Shown: positions 50,924-60,635 of the stretch, piece by piece
Position numbering within the stretch: the first letter of the stretch is position 1
Layout: every line of letters begins with the position of its first letter
Assembly: GCA_028281535.1 (NCBI GenBank)
Contig: JANQJS010000032.1
Coordinates: 1 to 64,000, forward strand
Origin: Sedimentisphaerales bacterium
GTDB taxonomy: Bacteria; Planctomycetota; Phycisphaerae; Sedimentisphaerales; SM23-30
Direction of reading: 5' to 3'
DNA length: 64,000 bases
Notes under the pieces: model-generated
Told to the model about the DNA's origin: nothing
Seen by the model: only the letters and a program-made list of their open reading frames with translations
Database searches by the model: none
Program-made: the position numbers and the translations under genes

Positions 50924-52300
50924 TTATTGCCCAAGCAATTCTAATTGCTTTTGAGCCATGCGCCTAACTGGCAAATAATTACTGTTGGCGACCGTTTCCC
51001 AACTTGATTTAGCCAAAGCAAGATCACCAATTTGTTTTGCTGCTTCTGCTTGCATTTGCCATGCTTGCCAATCTTTTCGATCCTGTTTGAGCAATTTATC
51101 TAACGAAGCCAGTGCTTTTTCATGCTGATTTAATGCCATTTGTGTTTGAGCCAATCCAAAAAGGGCATTTGTTCGCTTAGGTTGTTTCTGCAAAACAACC
51201 TCAAAATGCTCCAATGCTTTCTCAAATTTCCCTGTGCGAAAATAGACATTCGCAAGATTCACCCTCGGCTCAACCGCTTCAGGATCTAGTGAGATAGATT
51301 CGTGATATGCTTTAATAGCCAATAACCACTCTTCACGCTGAGAATGCAAACACCCTCGTCGAAATGCATCTTTAGCCTGCTTAACTTTTTCAAGGCTCAC
51401 AAATTCAGGGATCACTTCCTTTTTAACCTTAGGTACCTGCAAAATCGTTGGCGTAGTATCAGGAAGCTGTGATTTAAAAATTTCATGATCAAGTTGAACT
51501 GGTTTTTCTACTTTTGGTGCTACAGATGGTATGACTTCACTGGTTGTTTTGGTAGGCTGAATAAATATACGCCCAGAATATTGAACATCTAAATTACCAG
51601 CAGAGTCTTGCAATGCGACCTTTAATTGTATCGAACCTGATAATCTTGAAGGGAATGTCCAATTAAAATCTCCTTGCACCGGCAAGGACTCACCAATCTG
51701 TATCCATTGTTTTATGCCATCTTTTCTAAAATACACTTTAACTGGGCGTTCAGGCAAATTGGCATCAAAGCCACGCCACCTGACTTTCACGGAGTCCCCC
51801 TGCTGAAGAACTAACTCAGCCCGTGGATTGTATAGATATAATTTCGGAGGCGTGTAATCTATAAAAACAATTTGATGCGACTGAGTATCCACTGGCGGAA
51901 TCAATGAGGTACTATAGGCTTGAGCCTGATTCCCAGAAGCATAGGATCGACGCCCCCATTGATCAACGGCTACCACTAAAAATCGATATAATCCCTCATT
52001 TTGTGCAGTATAAACAATGGGACTTTTCATATCGAGATCATAGTCATAGAGCTGCCATGAGCCATCTAATCCATGAGCATACCATAATTCCACACGAGAC
52101 AATTCCATCGAATGATCAATTTGATAATTGATCTTCATTTTTTTACTTCGAATAACTGGATAATTGGGTGCAATTCTCTCCGCAGCCGCTGAAATGCCGG
52201 ACATCCGTGAAATCTCCTGTGCATCCAACTGAGCACTAAGCGAGAGAATCAGGATGACCCCTCCCATAAGTACGCTAAAATGGGCTGTTTTTCTATTCAT
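50924..52300 (-). CDS. Secreted TPR protein with an Ig-like N-terminal part
   Basis: A 458-residue exported protein. The signal peptide is MNRKTAHFSVLMGGVILILSLS to LDAQ. Residues about 35-270 are beta-rich, with repeats resembling fibronectin/Ig modules (YDYDLDMKSPIVYTAQNEGLY, VKVRWRGFDANLPERPVKVYF). Residues about 310-455 contain four to five tetratricopeptide repeats (AIKAYHESISLDPEAVEPRV, ANVYFRTGKFEKALEHFEVV, ALFGLAQTQMALNQHEKALA). The start is uncertain: ATGs at 52306 and 52300 and a TTG at 52342 are all in frame and none has a strong ribosome site; I took the one giving the best signal peptide. It follows PBP2 in the same direction and may be a periplasmic scaffold for wall synthesis; that is a guess. 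Confidence 0.78.
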   Translation of the reverse strand: MNRKTAHFSVLMGGVILILSLSAQLDAQEISRMSGISAAAERIAPNYPVIRSKKMKINYQIDHSMELSRVELWYAHGLDGSWQLYDYDLDMKSPIVYTAQNEGLYRFLVVAVDQWGRRSYASGNQAQAYSTSLIPPVDTQSHQIVFIDYTPPKLYLYNPRAELVLQQGDSVKVRWRGFDANLPERPVKVYFRKDGIKQWIQIGESLPVQGDFNWTFPSRLSGSIQLKVALQDSAGNLDVQYSGRIFIQPTKTTSEVIPSVAPKVEKPVQLDHEIFKSQLPDTTPTILQVPKVKKEVIPEFVSLEKVKQAKDAFRRGCLHSQREEWLLAIKAYHESISLDPEAVEPRVNLANVYFRTGKFEKALEHFEVVLQKQPKRTNALFGLAQTQMALNQHEKALASLDKLLKQDRKDWQAWQMQAEAAKQIGDLALAKSSWETVANSNYLPVRRMAQKQLELLGQ

Positions 52301-52504
52301 GTGCATAATTCTTAAACTATTACAAGTTATGAAGTTATACAATTAACATATCACATTTTTATCACAACACTGAACCTATATACACCTATAGCTTGAGCGC
52401 TTATCGGACTCATCGGATTATCGGTCTGTAATTCTTTAATTTGAACCGAGTTTTATAAAAAGAATACACCCTCCCCATTTCTTTGGTATCTACCGAAACG
52501 ACAA

Positions 52505-54583
52505 TTAGTTAAAGTTAAACTCAGTGATGTACACATTTGGCTCTGGCAAATAACCTAAATCGCCGCACAACGCTAAAATTTTTCTCGCCATCGGAGCAGC
52601 GACTTCCCCTCCACCAGCATCTTTTTGTTCAACCAAAAGCCCCAAAGCGATACATTTCCCATCAGCCGCTTTGACAAAACAAGAAAACAAAGCGTAATCA
52701 GTGGACCCTGTTTTTCCATAAATAACGGCTTCTTCAGGCTCCCAAAGAACATCAGGATAAAACGCCTTGTGAGCAGTCCCACGCACATGATTCACCACTT
52801 CATACATCCCTTTAACCACAGTCCTAGCCTGACGAACAGATGCAACACGCACAGTTTTTTGCTGTGGGTCAGGATACTTTACGATCGTTGGCGACATAAA
52901 TACTCCATTCCTTGCAATGGTTGCAGCATCATTGGCAACATGCAATATTGAGCCATCTAAAGCACCACGACCAATACTGCTAAAACGCGATTCCGGGACC
53001 GACATCACTTGACTTCGAACAGGTTTGAGGTTCCCACGGGTCTCCTGAAACCCATAAGATTCATCCTTAAATAACATAGGCCAAGCCAGAATCTTTCTAC
53101 CTCGACCAATATTATCTAACCAAGCCGATAATCGCTTAGGCCCCATTCGCTGACTTAATTTAATAAAATAAAAATTGCAACTCTCCCGCAAGGCCGCGAC
53201 TTCATCAAGTAAGCCATGATTTTTAATCTCCTTAGGGTAGCCACGCCAATCTTTTAGACGAGCATGACACTCGATGCTCTCTCCAGAATGAGCAACCCCC
53301 ATACTCAAAGCTCCTAAAAGTATCATGGGTTTTACGGTTGAGCCTGGTTGGTAATTTTTACTAATAGCGCGATTCATAATGCGTTTCCCTGGATCTTTTG
53401 GATCGTTTATAGCCTTATAATTTTTATGCGCATAATAGGTATTTAAATCATACGTCGGCACCGAAACCATGGACCGAACATATCCGGTAGGCACATCAAT
53501 AACAACCGCTGCACCAATATAATTTTCGGCTTCAAATAATTCCTGGATCGCTTTTTGAAGTTCAATATCAATCGTCAAAATAACATCTTTACCCAACTCT
53601 CGCGCAACAGGCTCAATAATATGATTACCTTGAATATCTTTATACTCCCAGCCTCGACGACCTCGTAGCATGGGTTCAAACATTTTTTCAATCCCCCAGT
53701 CTCCTTTACGATCAGACAAATGATAGGCTTGAAAATCTTTCTCTGCCGGCGGATGACTCCCTGACAATTCAGATACAGAAGAAGGCCCCACTTGCCCTAG
53801 CAGATGGCAGGCAACATCCCCATAAGGATAGACTCTTTTTTTAACCGGCTGAATCGAGACAGGTTGTATGCTACCAACTTTGCTTAAGCTGTAAACCTCC
53901 TCAACTCTCAATGCGACATCTTTCGACACAGAATTTAAAACGGTGTGCTCCTGATTCATTTCCATAATTTTTTCTTTGCCAATCAAATAGGCTCTCTCAA
54001 TATCATCAGGCACAAGCCGCTTAAAGTCTTGACGAATAGATTCGATACCTGGCATTGAAATATATTTCATATCGTTTTTGTTGCAATAAACACGACGAGC
54101 CCGCACCATTTTAAGGTCATTGATTTTATTATTTAGCTGATGGATAGACTGATGAAATGATTTAAGATCAACGTTACATAAATCCGTTAGGTCAGCCAAT
54201 ATTTTGTCGGCTTCCCGACGACTTTCCCCATATTTCTCTTCAAGAATCTCTTTGAGCTGATCTTCCGTTTTACCTTCATGTTTTTTGAGGCGACGCAAAC
54301 ACTCATGTTGATATTCCCAGAACCTCTCATCATACAAACGCGTCAGCTCATAATGCAAGCAGAGATCAAAGCTCGCTTCCATCACTGCTAATCCTCTGTT
54401 ATTGCAATCTAAAATACTCCCTCGAACGGTATCTATCCACTGTGCAGGGAGTTTAAAGGAATCTAAGGTCGTATCAAGATATTTTTGACCTTGCATGATT
54501 TGAAGCCAGGCCAATCGTGAGACCAACACACTCATCACCAACACAAGCAACAAGATTAATACTATAAGCCTGCGATGAAACAT
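52505..54583 (-). CDS. mrdA: Penicillin-binding protein 2 (transpeptidase)
   Basis: A 692-residue class B PBP that cross-links peptidoglycan during elongation. One N-terminal membrane segment (about 8-26) anchors it in the inner membrane. The dimerisation domain includes LYELTRLY and RVYPYGDVACHLLGQVG. The transpeptidase domain has all three motifs: S-x-x-K in QPGSTVKPMILLGAL (catalytic Ser about 415), S-x-N in RESCNFYFIKLSQ, and K-T-G in YGKTGSTDYALF (about 623). The middle region has an unusually long helical insert (about 90-220). It sits between a CvpA-like gene and the TPR gene. Its presence shows that this planctomycete makes peptidoglycan. mreC/mreD and rodA are not in the window. Confidence 0.93.
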   Translation of the reverse strand: MFHRRLIVLILLLVLVMSVLVSRLAWLQIMQGQKYLDTTLDSFKLPAQWIDTVRGSILDCNNRGLAVMEASFDLCLHYELTRLYDERFWEYQHECLRRLKKHEGKTEDQLKEILEEKYGESRREADKILADLTDLCNVDLKSFHQSIHQLNNKINDLKMVRARRVYCNKNDMKYISMPGIESIRQDFKRLVPDDIERAYLIGKEKIMEMNQEHTVLNSVSKDVALRVEEVYSLSKVGSIQPVSIQPVKKRVYPYGDVACHLLGQVGPSSVSELSGSHPPAEKDFQAYHLSDRKGDWGIEKMFEPMLRGRRGWEYKDIQGNHIIEPVARELGKDVILTIDIELQKAIQELFEAENYIGAAVVIDVPTGYVRSMVSVPTYDLNTYYAHKNYKAINDPKDPGKRIMNRAISKNYQPGSTVKPMILLGALSMGVAHSGESIECHARLKDWRGYPKEIKNHGLLDEVAALRESCNFYFIKLSQRMGPKRLSAWLDNIGRGRKILAWPMLFKDESYGFQETRGNLKPVRSQVMSVPESRFSSIGRGALDGSILHVANDAATIARNGVFMSPTIVKYPDPQQKTVRVASVRQARTVVKGMYEVVNHVRGTAHKAFYPDVLWEPEEAVIYGKTGSTDYALFSCFVKAADGKCIALGLLVEQKDAGGGEVAAPMARKILALCGDLGYLPEPNVYITEFNFN

Positions 54584-54608
54584 CGGCCCATTCCAATTAT
54601 CTAATCAT

Positions 54609-56339
54609 TTAAAAACTAGTCGGTACGACAATGTCTACATTGTCTTCATAACCCCAGAATTCTGACATCGTACGGTTTTTCATCAATTTCACACCCAAAA
54701 TACCAACAAAATTCTTGGTTTTTGGCACGAGGAAATAATACGTAATCTTCTGGATTTCAGCTTTTTTCTTAAGCGATTTAATCTGTTTAGGAAAACGGCC
54801 AGGCATTTTGTTATTTTCTAACAAATTTCCTTCCAAATCATAAGCATTATATGCAAATTCAGCAATAGATGATTCAGCAATGTTTCCTCGTAAAGAAAAA
54901 CCGACACTGGGATAGCTCTTATCATTGGTATCAACCAAAATTGGAGACATAAACCTACCCGCTTCAACACCAGATCGATTCGACACCCCAGTAACAGCAT
55001 AGAGATAATAACCATCAGGTACAACTAAAGGTAAAGACGTACTGTCGGTATCATTACCACCCATCTTCAGGATGCTTGTATGGGCCATATAATATTCACC
55101 CTCTCTGCCATCCAAATCAGTGGTCGATTTCTCTAACACGCTAGGCGCTGGGATCATCAGCTTTTGAATCGTTGTCGGATCGGTTTGCGAAACGACAAAT
55201 AGTTCACTGAAGACTACTTTTGAAATCGTTTCAGCGGGGAACTTCATACTAGCGGTCACTGCGGTGAGACCAACGATTTCATCAGAGTCAATTATTTCTA
55301 AATTGCTATAACTCGATACATCAGGAAAATCTTTTTTAGCGGAGCGTTTAAACTCTATATATTTAGGAGGAATTTGTTTTAATTTTTTATCCCAATCAAA
55401 CAACAACTCTATCTTATTATTTTTACCAGTTAAAATTTTTCCCGACTCCAAACTCACTTGATCAACGACAGTACCGCCCGGTTTTAAAAATCCAACTGGA
55501 TACTGCGAAACGACTTCATTATCTTGGCTGAACCCCACTGCTCTAAATGACCCTAATGCAACGCGTACATTGCCGTCAACATCACCCGCACCAGGGTTTT
55601 CTTTTGAATTGCTTGCTTTTAATTCAAGTCTTACTGCTAGAAATTCTCCTTTAGGTTTAATCATTTCACCCGTATTTAGATTCCTGACAGGTTTTTTTAC
55701 AATCCAAGGTTTCAAGCTAACAATAGAGTCTTTGCTTGATTCTCTACGGCTACCTTCATGATTTTTTGGAACCAGTCGATTCAAATACAATTCGCGCAAA
55801 AATTCGGGATGGTTTTGTGCGAAATTATTCTGACCCGAAAACCCATAAGCACTGGTAATATTAACCATGGAAACAACAAAATTATCCGCGGCAGGAATCA
55901 ATGTTTTGTCATTCAACGAATTCTCTAATTCCGGGCATCGATCAAACCCTAACAGTTTAGCAGGTAAAGCCAAATGTTGTAATCCCAGAAAAATGACACC
56001 AACAACAATCATGCTGGAAACGAAACCAAACATCAATGCGCCAATGCGATCTACCAATGGAGGAAAATTCATATTCCCACTCACTAACTTATCTGTAATG
56101 AGCCTTAAGATGATGAGTGAAATAATAAATATCCCCATCAACGCAATGGTCTGTGGGCCATATAAGCCTAATCCCAAATCGATTAACTTCGCACTCAGCA
56201 TTTCATAGTAGTTAAAGGCCAACATCAAAGCAATCAAACAATCACCAGCCATGATGATTGAACTGAAAAAACCTTGTGTATGCATTTGATAGTAGGTTAA
56301 TACCGCAACAAGTAAACAAGCTATTATAATGGCCACCAT
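54609..56339 (-). CDS. CvpA-family membrane protein with long C-terminal domain
   Basis: A 576-residue protein from ATG 56339, which has GGAGG 8 nt upstream; a GTG 15 nt earlier has none. The first 150 residues are four hydrophobic segments with the CvpA (colicin V production-like) pattern: TQGFFSSIIMAGDCLIALML, QTIALMGIFIISLIILRLIT, VDRIGALMFGFVSSMIVVGV. The remaining 420 residues are mostly extracytoplasmic, of unknown fold, and are absent from ordinary CvpA proteins (about 160-180 residues). They include beta-rich stretches (FLAVRLELKASNSKENPGAG, KNFVGILGVKLMKNRTMSEF). It lies 25 nt upstream of the PBP2 gene and 43 nt after the PilB-like gene, so an envelope role is plausible. Confidence 0.8.
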   Translation of the reverse strand: MVAIIIACLLVAVLTYYQMHTQGFFSSIIMAGDCLIALMLAFNYYEMLSAKLIDLGLGLYGPQTIALMGIFIISLIILRLITDKLVSGNMNFPPLVDRIGALMFGFVSSMIVVGVIFLGLQHLALPAKLLGFDRCPELENSLNDKTLIPAADNFVVSMVNITSAYGFSGQNNFAQNHPEFLRELYLNRLVPKNHEGSRRESSKDSIVSLKPWIVKKPVRNLNTGEMIKPKGEFLAVRLELKASNSKENPGAGDVDGNVRVALGSFRAVGFSQDNEVVSQYPVGFLKPGGTVVDQVSLESGKILTGKNNKIELLFDWDKKLKQIPPKYIEFKRSAKKDFPDVSSYSNLEIIDSDEIVGLTAVTASMKFPAETISKVVFSELFVVSQTDPTTIQKLMIPAPSVLEKSTTDLDGREGEYYMAHTSILKMGGNDTDSTSLPLVVPDGYYLYAVTGVSNRSGVEAGRFMSPILVDTNDKSYPSVGFSLRGNIAESSIAEFAYNAYDLEGNLLENNKMPGRFPKQIKSLKKKAEIQKITYYFLVPKTKNFVGILGVKLMKNRTMSEFWGYEDNVDIVVPTSF

Positions 56340-56397
56340 AGGCCCTACCTCCACGTATCAGAGATGTTAATATTTAATATTTCCACAGCGTTCTTTT

Positions 56398-58032
56398 TTA
56401 TCCAGCCGGAGTCGTTATACGTTTGACTTCTTGAATACTGGTAACACCATCGATCACTTTGCGTAATGCCTGCTCTTGCAGGTACATCATTTTTTCTTTT
56501 CGACAACGAGCACGAATCGTATTAAATGGTGCTCCTTCGCGAATGAGCTCTCTTATTGAGTCTGAAATAAACAATGTTTCAAATACAGCGGTCATACCGA
56601 CATAGCCAGTCCCTTGGCAGGTTTCACACAAAATTGGATTTCCATGCTTATCATATTCCAATTCTTTGGGTGGTCGATAAAATCGTTTAATTTTATCCGC
56701 TGGTAAATTCAATTTTTTCAACAAACCAGGATCTGGAGCGTAAGCTTGACGACAAGTCGGACATAATTTACGCGTCAGTTTTTGATTGGTTATGGCCTTG
56801 AGAGTATCTGCCACTTTTTGGTTATCGTCAACCATTTTCATCCACTCCTGAAGGGCATGAAAACCGCTGGGAGCATCAAAACCAAAATACAACTTTTTAC
56901 CATCCAACGCCGCTTTAGTACCAATCGTTGTCATCTCGGCTTCATCACAAAACCCAACCATAACTGCATCAGGATCACTCAACAAAACACTTTGCAACCG
57001 CCTGGAAGAGGTTGCACTGTTGTCCTGACTATCAATCACATTCTGAGTAATATTATCTAATTCACATAATGCATCTTTTTCCAAAGAACAGAGGTTTTGA
57101 ATAAAGGCATCATGACAACGAATCAAACTATACAACGTCGATGTCACACCGGTGCCAGCTTGTCCACTGACCAAAACAACACCACTGGGTTGATCGATGA
57201 TTTCTTTTAAACGAGATAATTGATCTGGATTGAATCCTAAGTTACCAATTGCCATGGTTTCAAATTCTTCGATCCGTTCAAATTCGATTTTCTCTCCAAT
57301 CGTACTACCTGATGTCTTAACACGCCAATCAAACTTTTCGCCACTGATTTCAACAGTGAAACTCCCTGTTTGCGGTCGACGCTTGTCCGCAACATCCAGG
57401 TCCGCGACTGCTTTGACATAACCAATGGCCAAGTCAATATCTTCTTTGCTTTTTTCTCCACCCATCGTTGGAACACCATCAATAATATATTTTAATGTTA
57501 CAACATCGCCAGGTATCCACTCTGCAGAGCTGGACCGACGTGAGGTCAAATCATAAACCAATTCTTCAGCCAGGGTATACCCATCAAACTCTTTGTCTTG
57601 TCGATGCGGTACAGGTAATTTGTTTCCATTTGCGGAAAAAAAGATCATACGCAACTTTGTTTCCTTTGGCGTCGTATCCTTTGAAAAGATATGTCGAATA
57701 TGGTCTGGTGTTAATATACGTTCAACGGCAGGCATACGAGCATTACGATGCAGAATATACACAATCGTTAATGTGCCCCAAGCAACAAGAAACAATAAGG
57801 ACCCCACAAAAAAGGGAGCAGGCAATATCACCCACAACACAATGGCCCCTACACCAATTCCAGCATAAAGGTAACACCAAAATAACTTATTGGTTCTTAC
57901 CAAAATCGTATCTTTATCAAGCCACTGTCCTACCCAGGCCCAACTAATAAAGAATATGGCGAACAGAATAATTTTCCAAATAGCAAAATAATTTCCCAGA
58001 TATTGAGACTGGGCGATTAGCAATTGACTCAT
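56398..58032 (-). CDS. Degenerate, membrane-anchored PilB/GspE-like ATPase homologue
   Basis: A 544-residue protein of the secretion/pilus ATPase family with damaged ATP-binding motifs. The start is ATG 58032 (GGAG 6 nt upstream); a TTG slightly upstream overlaps that site. Two or three hydrophobic segments (about 15-80) anchor it, which is unusual for this family. The ATPase-like part (about 200-540) aligns by eye with GspE/PilB. Walker A, however, reads GQAGTGVTST (about 290), with Val for the essential Lys, and the Walker B region reads SDPDAVMVGFCDEAEM instead of DPDVIMIGEIRD. The zinc site is intact: CPTCRQAY and CETCQGTGYVGMTAVFE. It follows pilT by 20 nt. It may be an inactive partner or regulator of a true ATPase elsewhere; that is inference. 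Confidence 0.85.
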   Translation of the reverse strand: MSQLLIAQSQYLGNYFAIWKIILFAIFFISWAWVGQWLDKDTILVRTNKLFWCYLYAGIGVGAIVLWVILPAPFFVGSLLFLVAWGTLTIVYILHRNARMPAVERILTPDHIRHIFSKDTTPKETKLRMIFFSANGNKLPVPHRQDKEFDGYTLAEELVYDLTSRRSSSAEWIPGDVVTLKYIIDGVPTMGGEKSKEDIDLAIGYVKAVADLDVADKRRPQTGSFTVEISGEKFDWRVKTSGSTIGEKIEFERIEEFETMAIGNLGFNPDQLSRLKEIIDQPSGVVLVSGQAGTGVTSTLYSLIRCHDAFIQNLCSLEKDALCELDNITQNVIDSQDNSATSSRRLQSVLLSDPDAVMVGFCDEAEMTTIGTKAALDGKKLYFGFDAPSGFHALQEWMKMVDDNQKVADTLKAITNQKLTRKLCPTCRQAYAPDPGLLKKLNLPADKIKRFYRPPKELEYDKHGNPILCETCQGTGYVGMTAVFETLFISDSIRELIREGAPFNTIRARCRKEKMMYLQEQALRKVIDGVTSIQEVKRITTPAG

Positions 58033-58052
58033 TAAACTCTCCAAATGTTGGT

Positions 58053-59198
58053 TTATCCTAAAATACCACCAGATGTACCGCGAATACCTTTAATAGCCAT
58101 CTTCAGTTCATCTGGATTGGATGCATATTTATATGCTGTTTTTAAATCGATAAATTCTTTTTCAACCAATTGGCGAAGGGATTCAGTATAATCAATCATT
58201 CCGTCAGCATACGAACTTTTGATCACTGTGCCAACCTCAATTTCTCGTTCATCAGCAATTAGTTTTTTGACTGACGAGTTACAAATCAAAATTTCAACCG
58301 CAGGAACACGTTTAGGCACATCACAAATCGTGGGCAGCAACCTTTGTGAAATAATCGCATTCAAGTTACCAACAATCGCTTGACGCATACTATGCCGCTC
58401 TTCCTGTGGGGTTAAGTCCATGATACGCTGGATTGTCAAATAGGCATCGGTACTGTGCAATGTCGCAAAAACCAAGTGACCGGTTTCTGCCGCCTGCACA
58501 CCAGCAGCCAGGGTTGTAAAGTCACGCATCTCACCAATCAGGATCACGTCTGGATCTTCACGCATCATTCCACGCAATGCTTCTGAGAAAGAAGGACAAT
58601 CAATCCCAATTTCCCGCTGATTGACCAACGACTTTTTATCTTCATACACATATTCGATCGGATCTTCAATGGTAATGATATGCACCGCTTTTTTACGGTT
58701 AATGAAATCAAGCATCGAAGCAATCGTTGTACTTTTACCTGACCCTGTCACACCTGTTACCAAAACCATGCCTTGATGATAGTCTGCTATATTTTCTACC
58801 ACGGGTGGCAGATGCAATCCTTCAAATGGTGGAATATTACTGGTCACGTGACGAGCCGCCATGGATGTTTTGCCACGCTGGCGAAAGACATTCACACGAA
58901 AACGATCTTTCTCGCCAATATTGTAAGCAAAGTCAATCGCTCCATGCTCCAAAAAAAAGTCCTTTTGTTCAGGCGTAATAATCTCCCAAACCATTTTCTG
59001 GAAATCGACTTCCGTTAAAATATCGCCACCCATTTTTTTCAAATGGCCACCGGCTCGCATACGGCCGACATGGTCACCTTTTAAATGCAAATCAGAGGCT
59101 CCCGCTTTAATCGCAGCCCTAAAATACTTTTCAATGGCAGGCTTCTGAGTGCTTTTACCATTCGTCTCTAGATGTTTATCTATGGGTTGATCTTCCAA
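58053..59198 (-). CDS. pilT: Type IV pilus retraction ATPase PilT-like
   Basis: A 381-residue AAA-like ATPase of the PilT family, which normally powers pilus disassembly. The start is TTG 59198 with AAGGAG 9 nt upstream; no ATG or GTG is available in frame nearby. The PAS-like N-terminal domain has AIKAGASDLHLKGDHVGRMR. The ATPase core is complete: Walker A GVTGSGKSTTIASML (about 150), Asp box IITIEDPIEYVYED, Walker B REDPDVILIGEMRD, and His box TGHLVFATLHSTDA. PilT proteins are usually about 345-380 residues. In planctomycetes the partner pilin system is often incomplete. It lies 19 nt after hisF and 20 nt before the PilB-like gene. Confidence 0.93.
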   Translation of the reverse strand: MEDQPIDKHLETNGKSTQKPAIEKYFRAAIKAGASDLHLKGDHVGRMRAGGHLKKMGGDILTEVDFQKMVWEIITPEQKDFFLEHGAIDFAYNIGEKDRFRVNVFRQRGKTSMAARHVTSNIPPFEGLHLPPVVENIADYHQGMVLVTGVTGSGKSTTIASMLDFINRKKAVHIITIEDPIEYVYEDKKSLVNQREIGIDCPSFSEALRGMMREDPDVILIGEMRDFTTLAAGVQAAETGHLVFATLHSTDAYLTIQRIMDLTPQEERHSMRQAIVGNLNAIISQRLLPTICDVPKRVPAVEILICNSSVKKLIADEREIEVGTVIKSSYADGMIDYTESLRQLVEKEFIDLKTAYKYASNPDELKMAIKGIRGTSGGILG

Positions 59199-59217
59199 TT
59201 CACCACGCTCCTTAAAA

Positions 59218-60030
59218 TCACACTGCCTGACCAGGTGTCGTTAACGTTGAGTTATCTTGTTTATCCATGCGAACCGTGATGCCATTATCATGTAAATATT
59301 GTTTTACATCCATGACAGTATATTCGCCAAAATGAAAAATGCTCGCCGCGAGGGCTGCATCTGCTTTACCTTTTGTTAAAACTTCAAACATGTCTTCTTT
59401 ACTGCCCGCACCACCACTAGCCACAACGGGAATGCCAACCATTTCACTGACAGCCGCTGTCATTTCTAAATCAAATCCAGCTTTGGTGCCATCGGCATTC
59501 ATGACGTTAAGAACGATTTCACCTGCTCCATCATCAAAACCTTTTTGAGCCCACTCCATCACATCAATGCCAGTACCTTTGCGTCCGCCATTAATGAAGA
59601 CTTCCCAAAATTCTTTGCCATCTTTTTCTACACGATTGGCATCAATGGCCAGCACGATACATTGACTACCAAATTTCAATGCAGCGTTTTTTATAAGATC
59701 TTGATCCAATACCGCAGCTGAATTAATACTGACTTTATCCGCTCCGCTATTGAGCATCAGTCGAATATCATCAAGGGTTCGTACGCCACCACCAACAGTC
59801 AAGGGCATAAAGACTCGCTCACTGCAATCTTTGAGAACATCGACAATCAGATCTCTGGCTTCATGACTCGCAGAGATATCGTAAAAGACCAGCTCATCCG
59901 CCCCCTGTTGCTCGTATCGCATGGCACATTCAGCCACACCGCCAGCGTCTCGGTGTTCAAAAAATTTGACACCTTTGACTACACGGCCCTTATCAACATC
60001 CAAACATGGGATAATTCGCTTAGCTAACAT
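59218..60030 (-). CDS. hisF: Imidazole glycerol phosphate synthase cyclase subunit
   Basis: The synthase subunit that closes the imidazole ring in histidine biosynthesis (EC 4.3.2.10), pairing with HisH. At 270 residues it is slightly longer than the usual 250-258 because of a short C-terminal tail ([12 protein letters not shown]). It has the (beta/alpha)8 barrel: [17 protein letters not shown] with the first catalytic Asp, [40 protein letters not shown] (the second catalytic Asp lies in NADG; family members often read MDRDG, so one Asp is Asn here), and [15 protein letters not shown]. It is the first gene of the eight-gene minus-strand block, but its neighbours are not histidine genes. Confidence 0.95.
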   Translation of the reverse strand: MLAKRIIPCLDVDKGRVVKGVKFFEHRDAGGVAECAMRYEQQGADELVFYDISASHEARDLIVDVLKDCSERVFMPLTVGGGVRTLDDIRLMLNSGADKVSINSAAVLDQDLIKNAALKFGSQCIVLAIDANRVEKDGKEFWEVFINGGRKGTGIDVMEWAQKGFDDGAGEIVLNVMNADGTKAGFDLEMTAAVSEMVGIPVVASGGAGSKEDMFEVLTKGKADAALAASIFHFGEYTVMDVKQYLHDNGITVRMDKQDNSTLTTPGQAV

Positions 60031-60085
60031 ATATAAGTAAGTCTCTGATTGTCGTTAAAAGTCGCTCTTCCGCTGGAAAACACTG

Positions 60086-60109
60086 CTTTATTTCTGGGAA
60101 GAAATAAAG
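60086..60109. repeat. Perfect hairpin in the hisF leader region
   Basis: CTTTATTTCT (60086-60095), GGGA loop, AGAAATAAAG (60100-60109). The arms are exact reverse complements. It lies 56 nt upstream of the hisF start on the minus strand, so it could shape a hisF leader; role unknown. Confidence 0.45.
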
Positions 60110-60377
60110 AGAATCCACGACTTTTGGGGTTCTGGATTGCTATAAACTCTTGGCGTTTAAATTCTTAGCCTCCGGATTGACACTTATGAACTCTGCCACC
60201 CACCCCAGTGTTGGCAGGTCATACTCCAGTACTATTCTAGTCACACCCTGATTCATAAGCAACTATTTTTTCAAACCTTGCAAGCATTATAGGACCAGAC
60301 CAGACAGGTTACATTTGCATAGTTTCTACAATTCCCCTATGACGACACAACAACTTGATAACAAAGTGAAAGATGCG

Positions 60378-60414
60378 CAGGTAGAATCGGTAAGCTAGTT
60401 GCCGACTCTACCTG
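60378..60414. repeat. Long hairpin upstream of hisF and the PEP-CTERM genes
   Basis: CAGGTAGAATCGG (60378-60390) pairs with CCGACTCTACCTG (60402-60414) at 12 of 13 positions around an 11-nt loop. No U-run follows on either strand. It could be part of an untranslated leader, a small RNA, or a binding site. Confidence 0.5.
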
Positions 60415-60554
60415 GCTATTTACTTGTTTACCATCGCCAAACTTCGTTTGACGGTGCCACACTCTCTCTTTATTTCACCGAGAAATTTAGGCAACGCCTG
60501 ACTTGACGACAGAAAACTGTCACTCGTAGCCTGAGCCACCCTCAAAATTAACGA

Positions 60555-60582
60555 TTGACAAATACTGACAATTCAATAGACT
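60555..60582 (+). promoter_or_regulatory. Promoter of the PEP-CTERM gene trio
   Basis: TTGACA (60555-60560), a 16-nt spacer and TAGACT (60577-60582). The -35 is perfect and the -10 matches four of six. It predicts a leader of about 120 nt that contains the terminator at 60636-60686. Confidence 0.5.
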
Positions 60583-60635
60583 ATATTGTGTCGAGGTGAT
60601 TTAACTCCCTCAAAAATCGAGAAAATTCAAAATAT

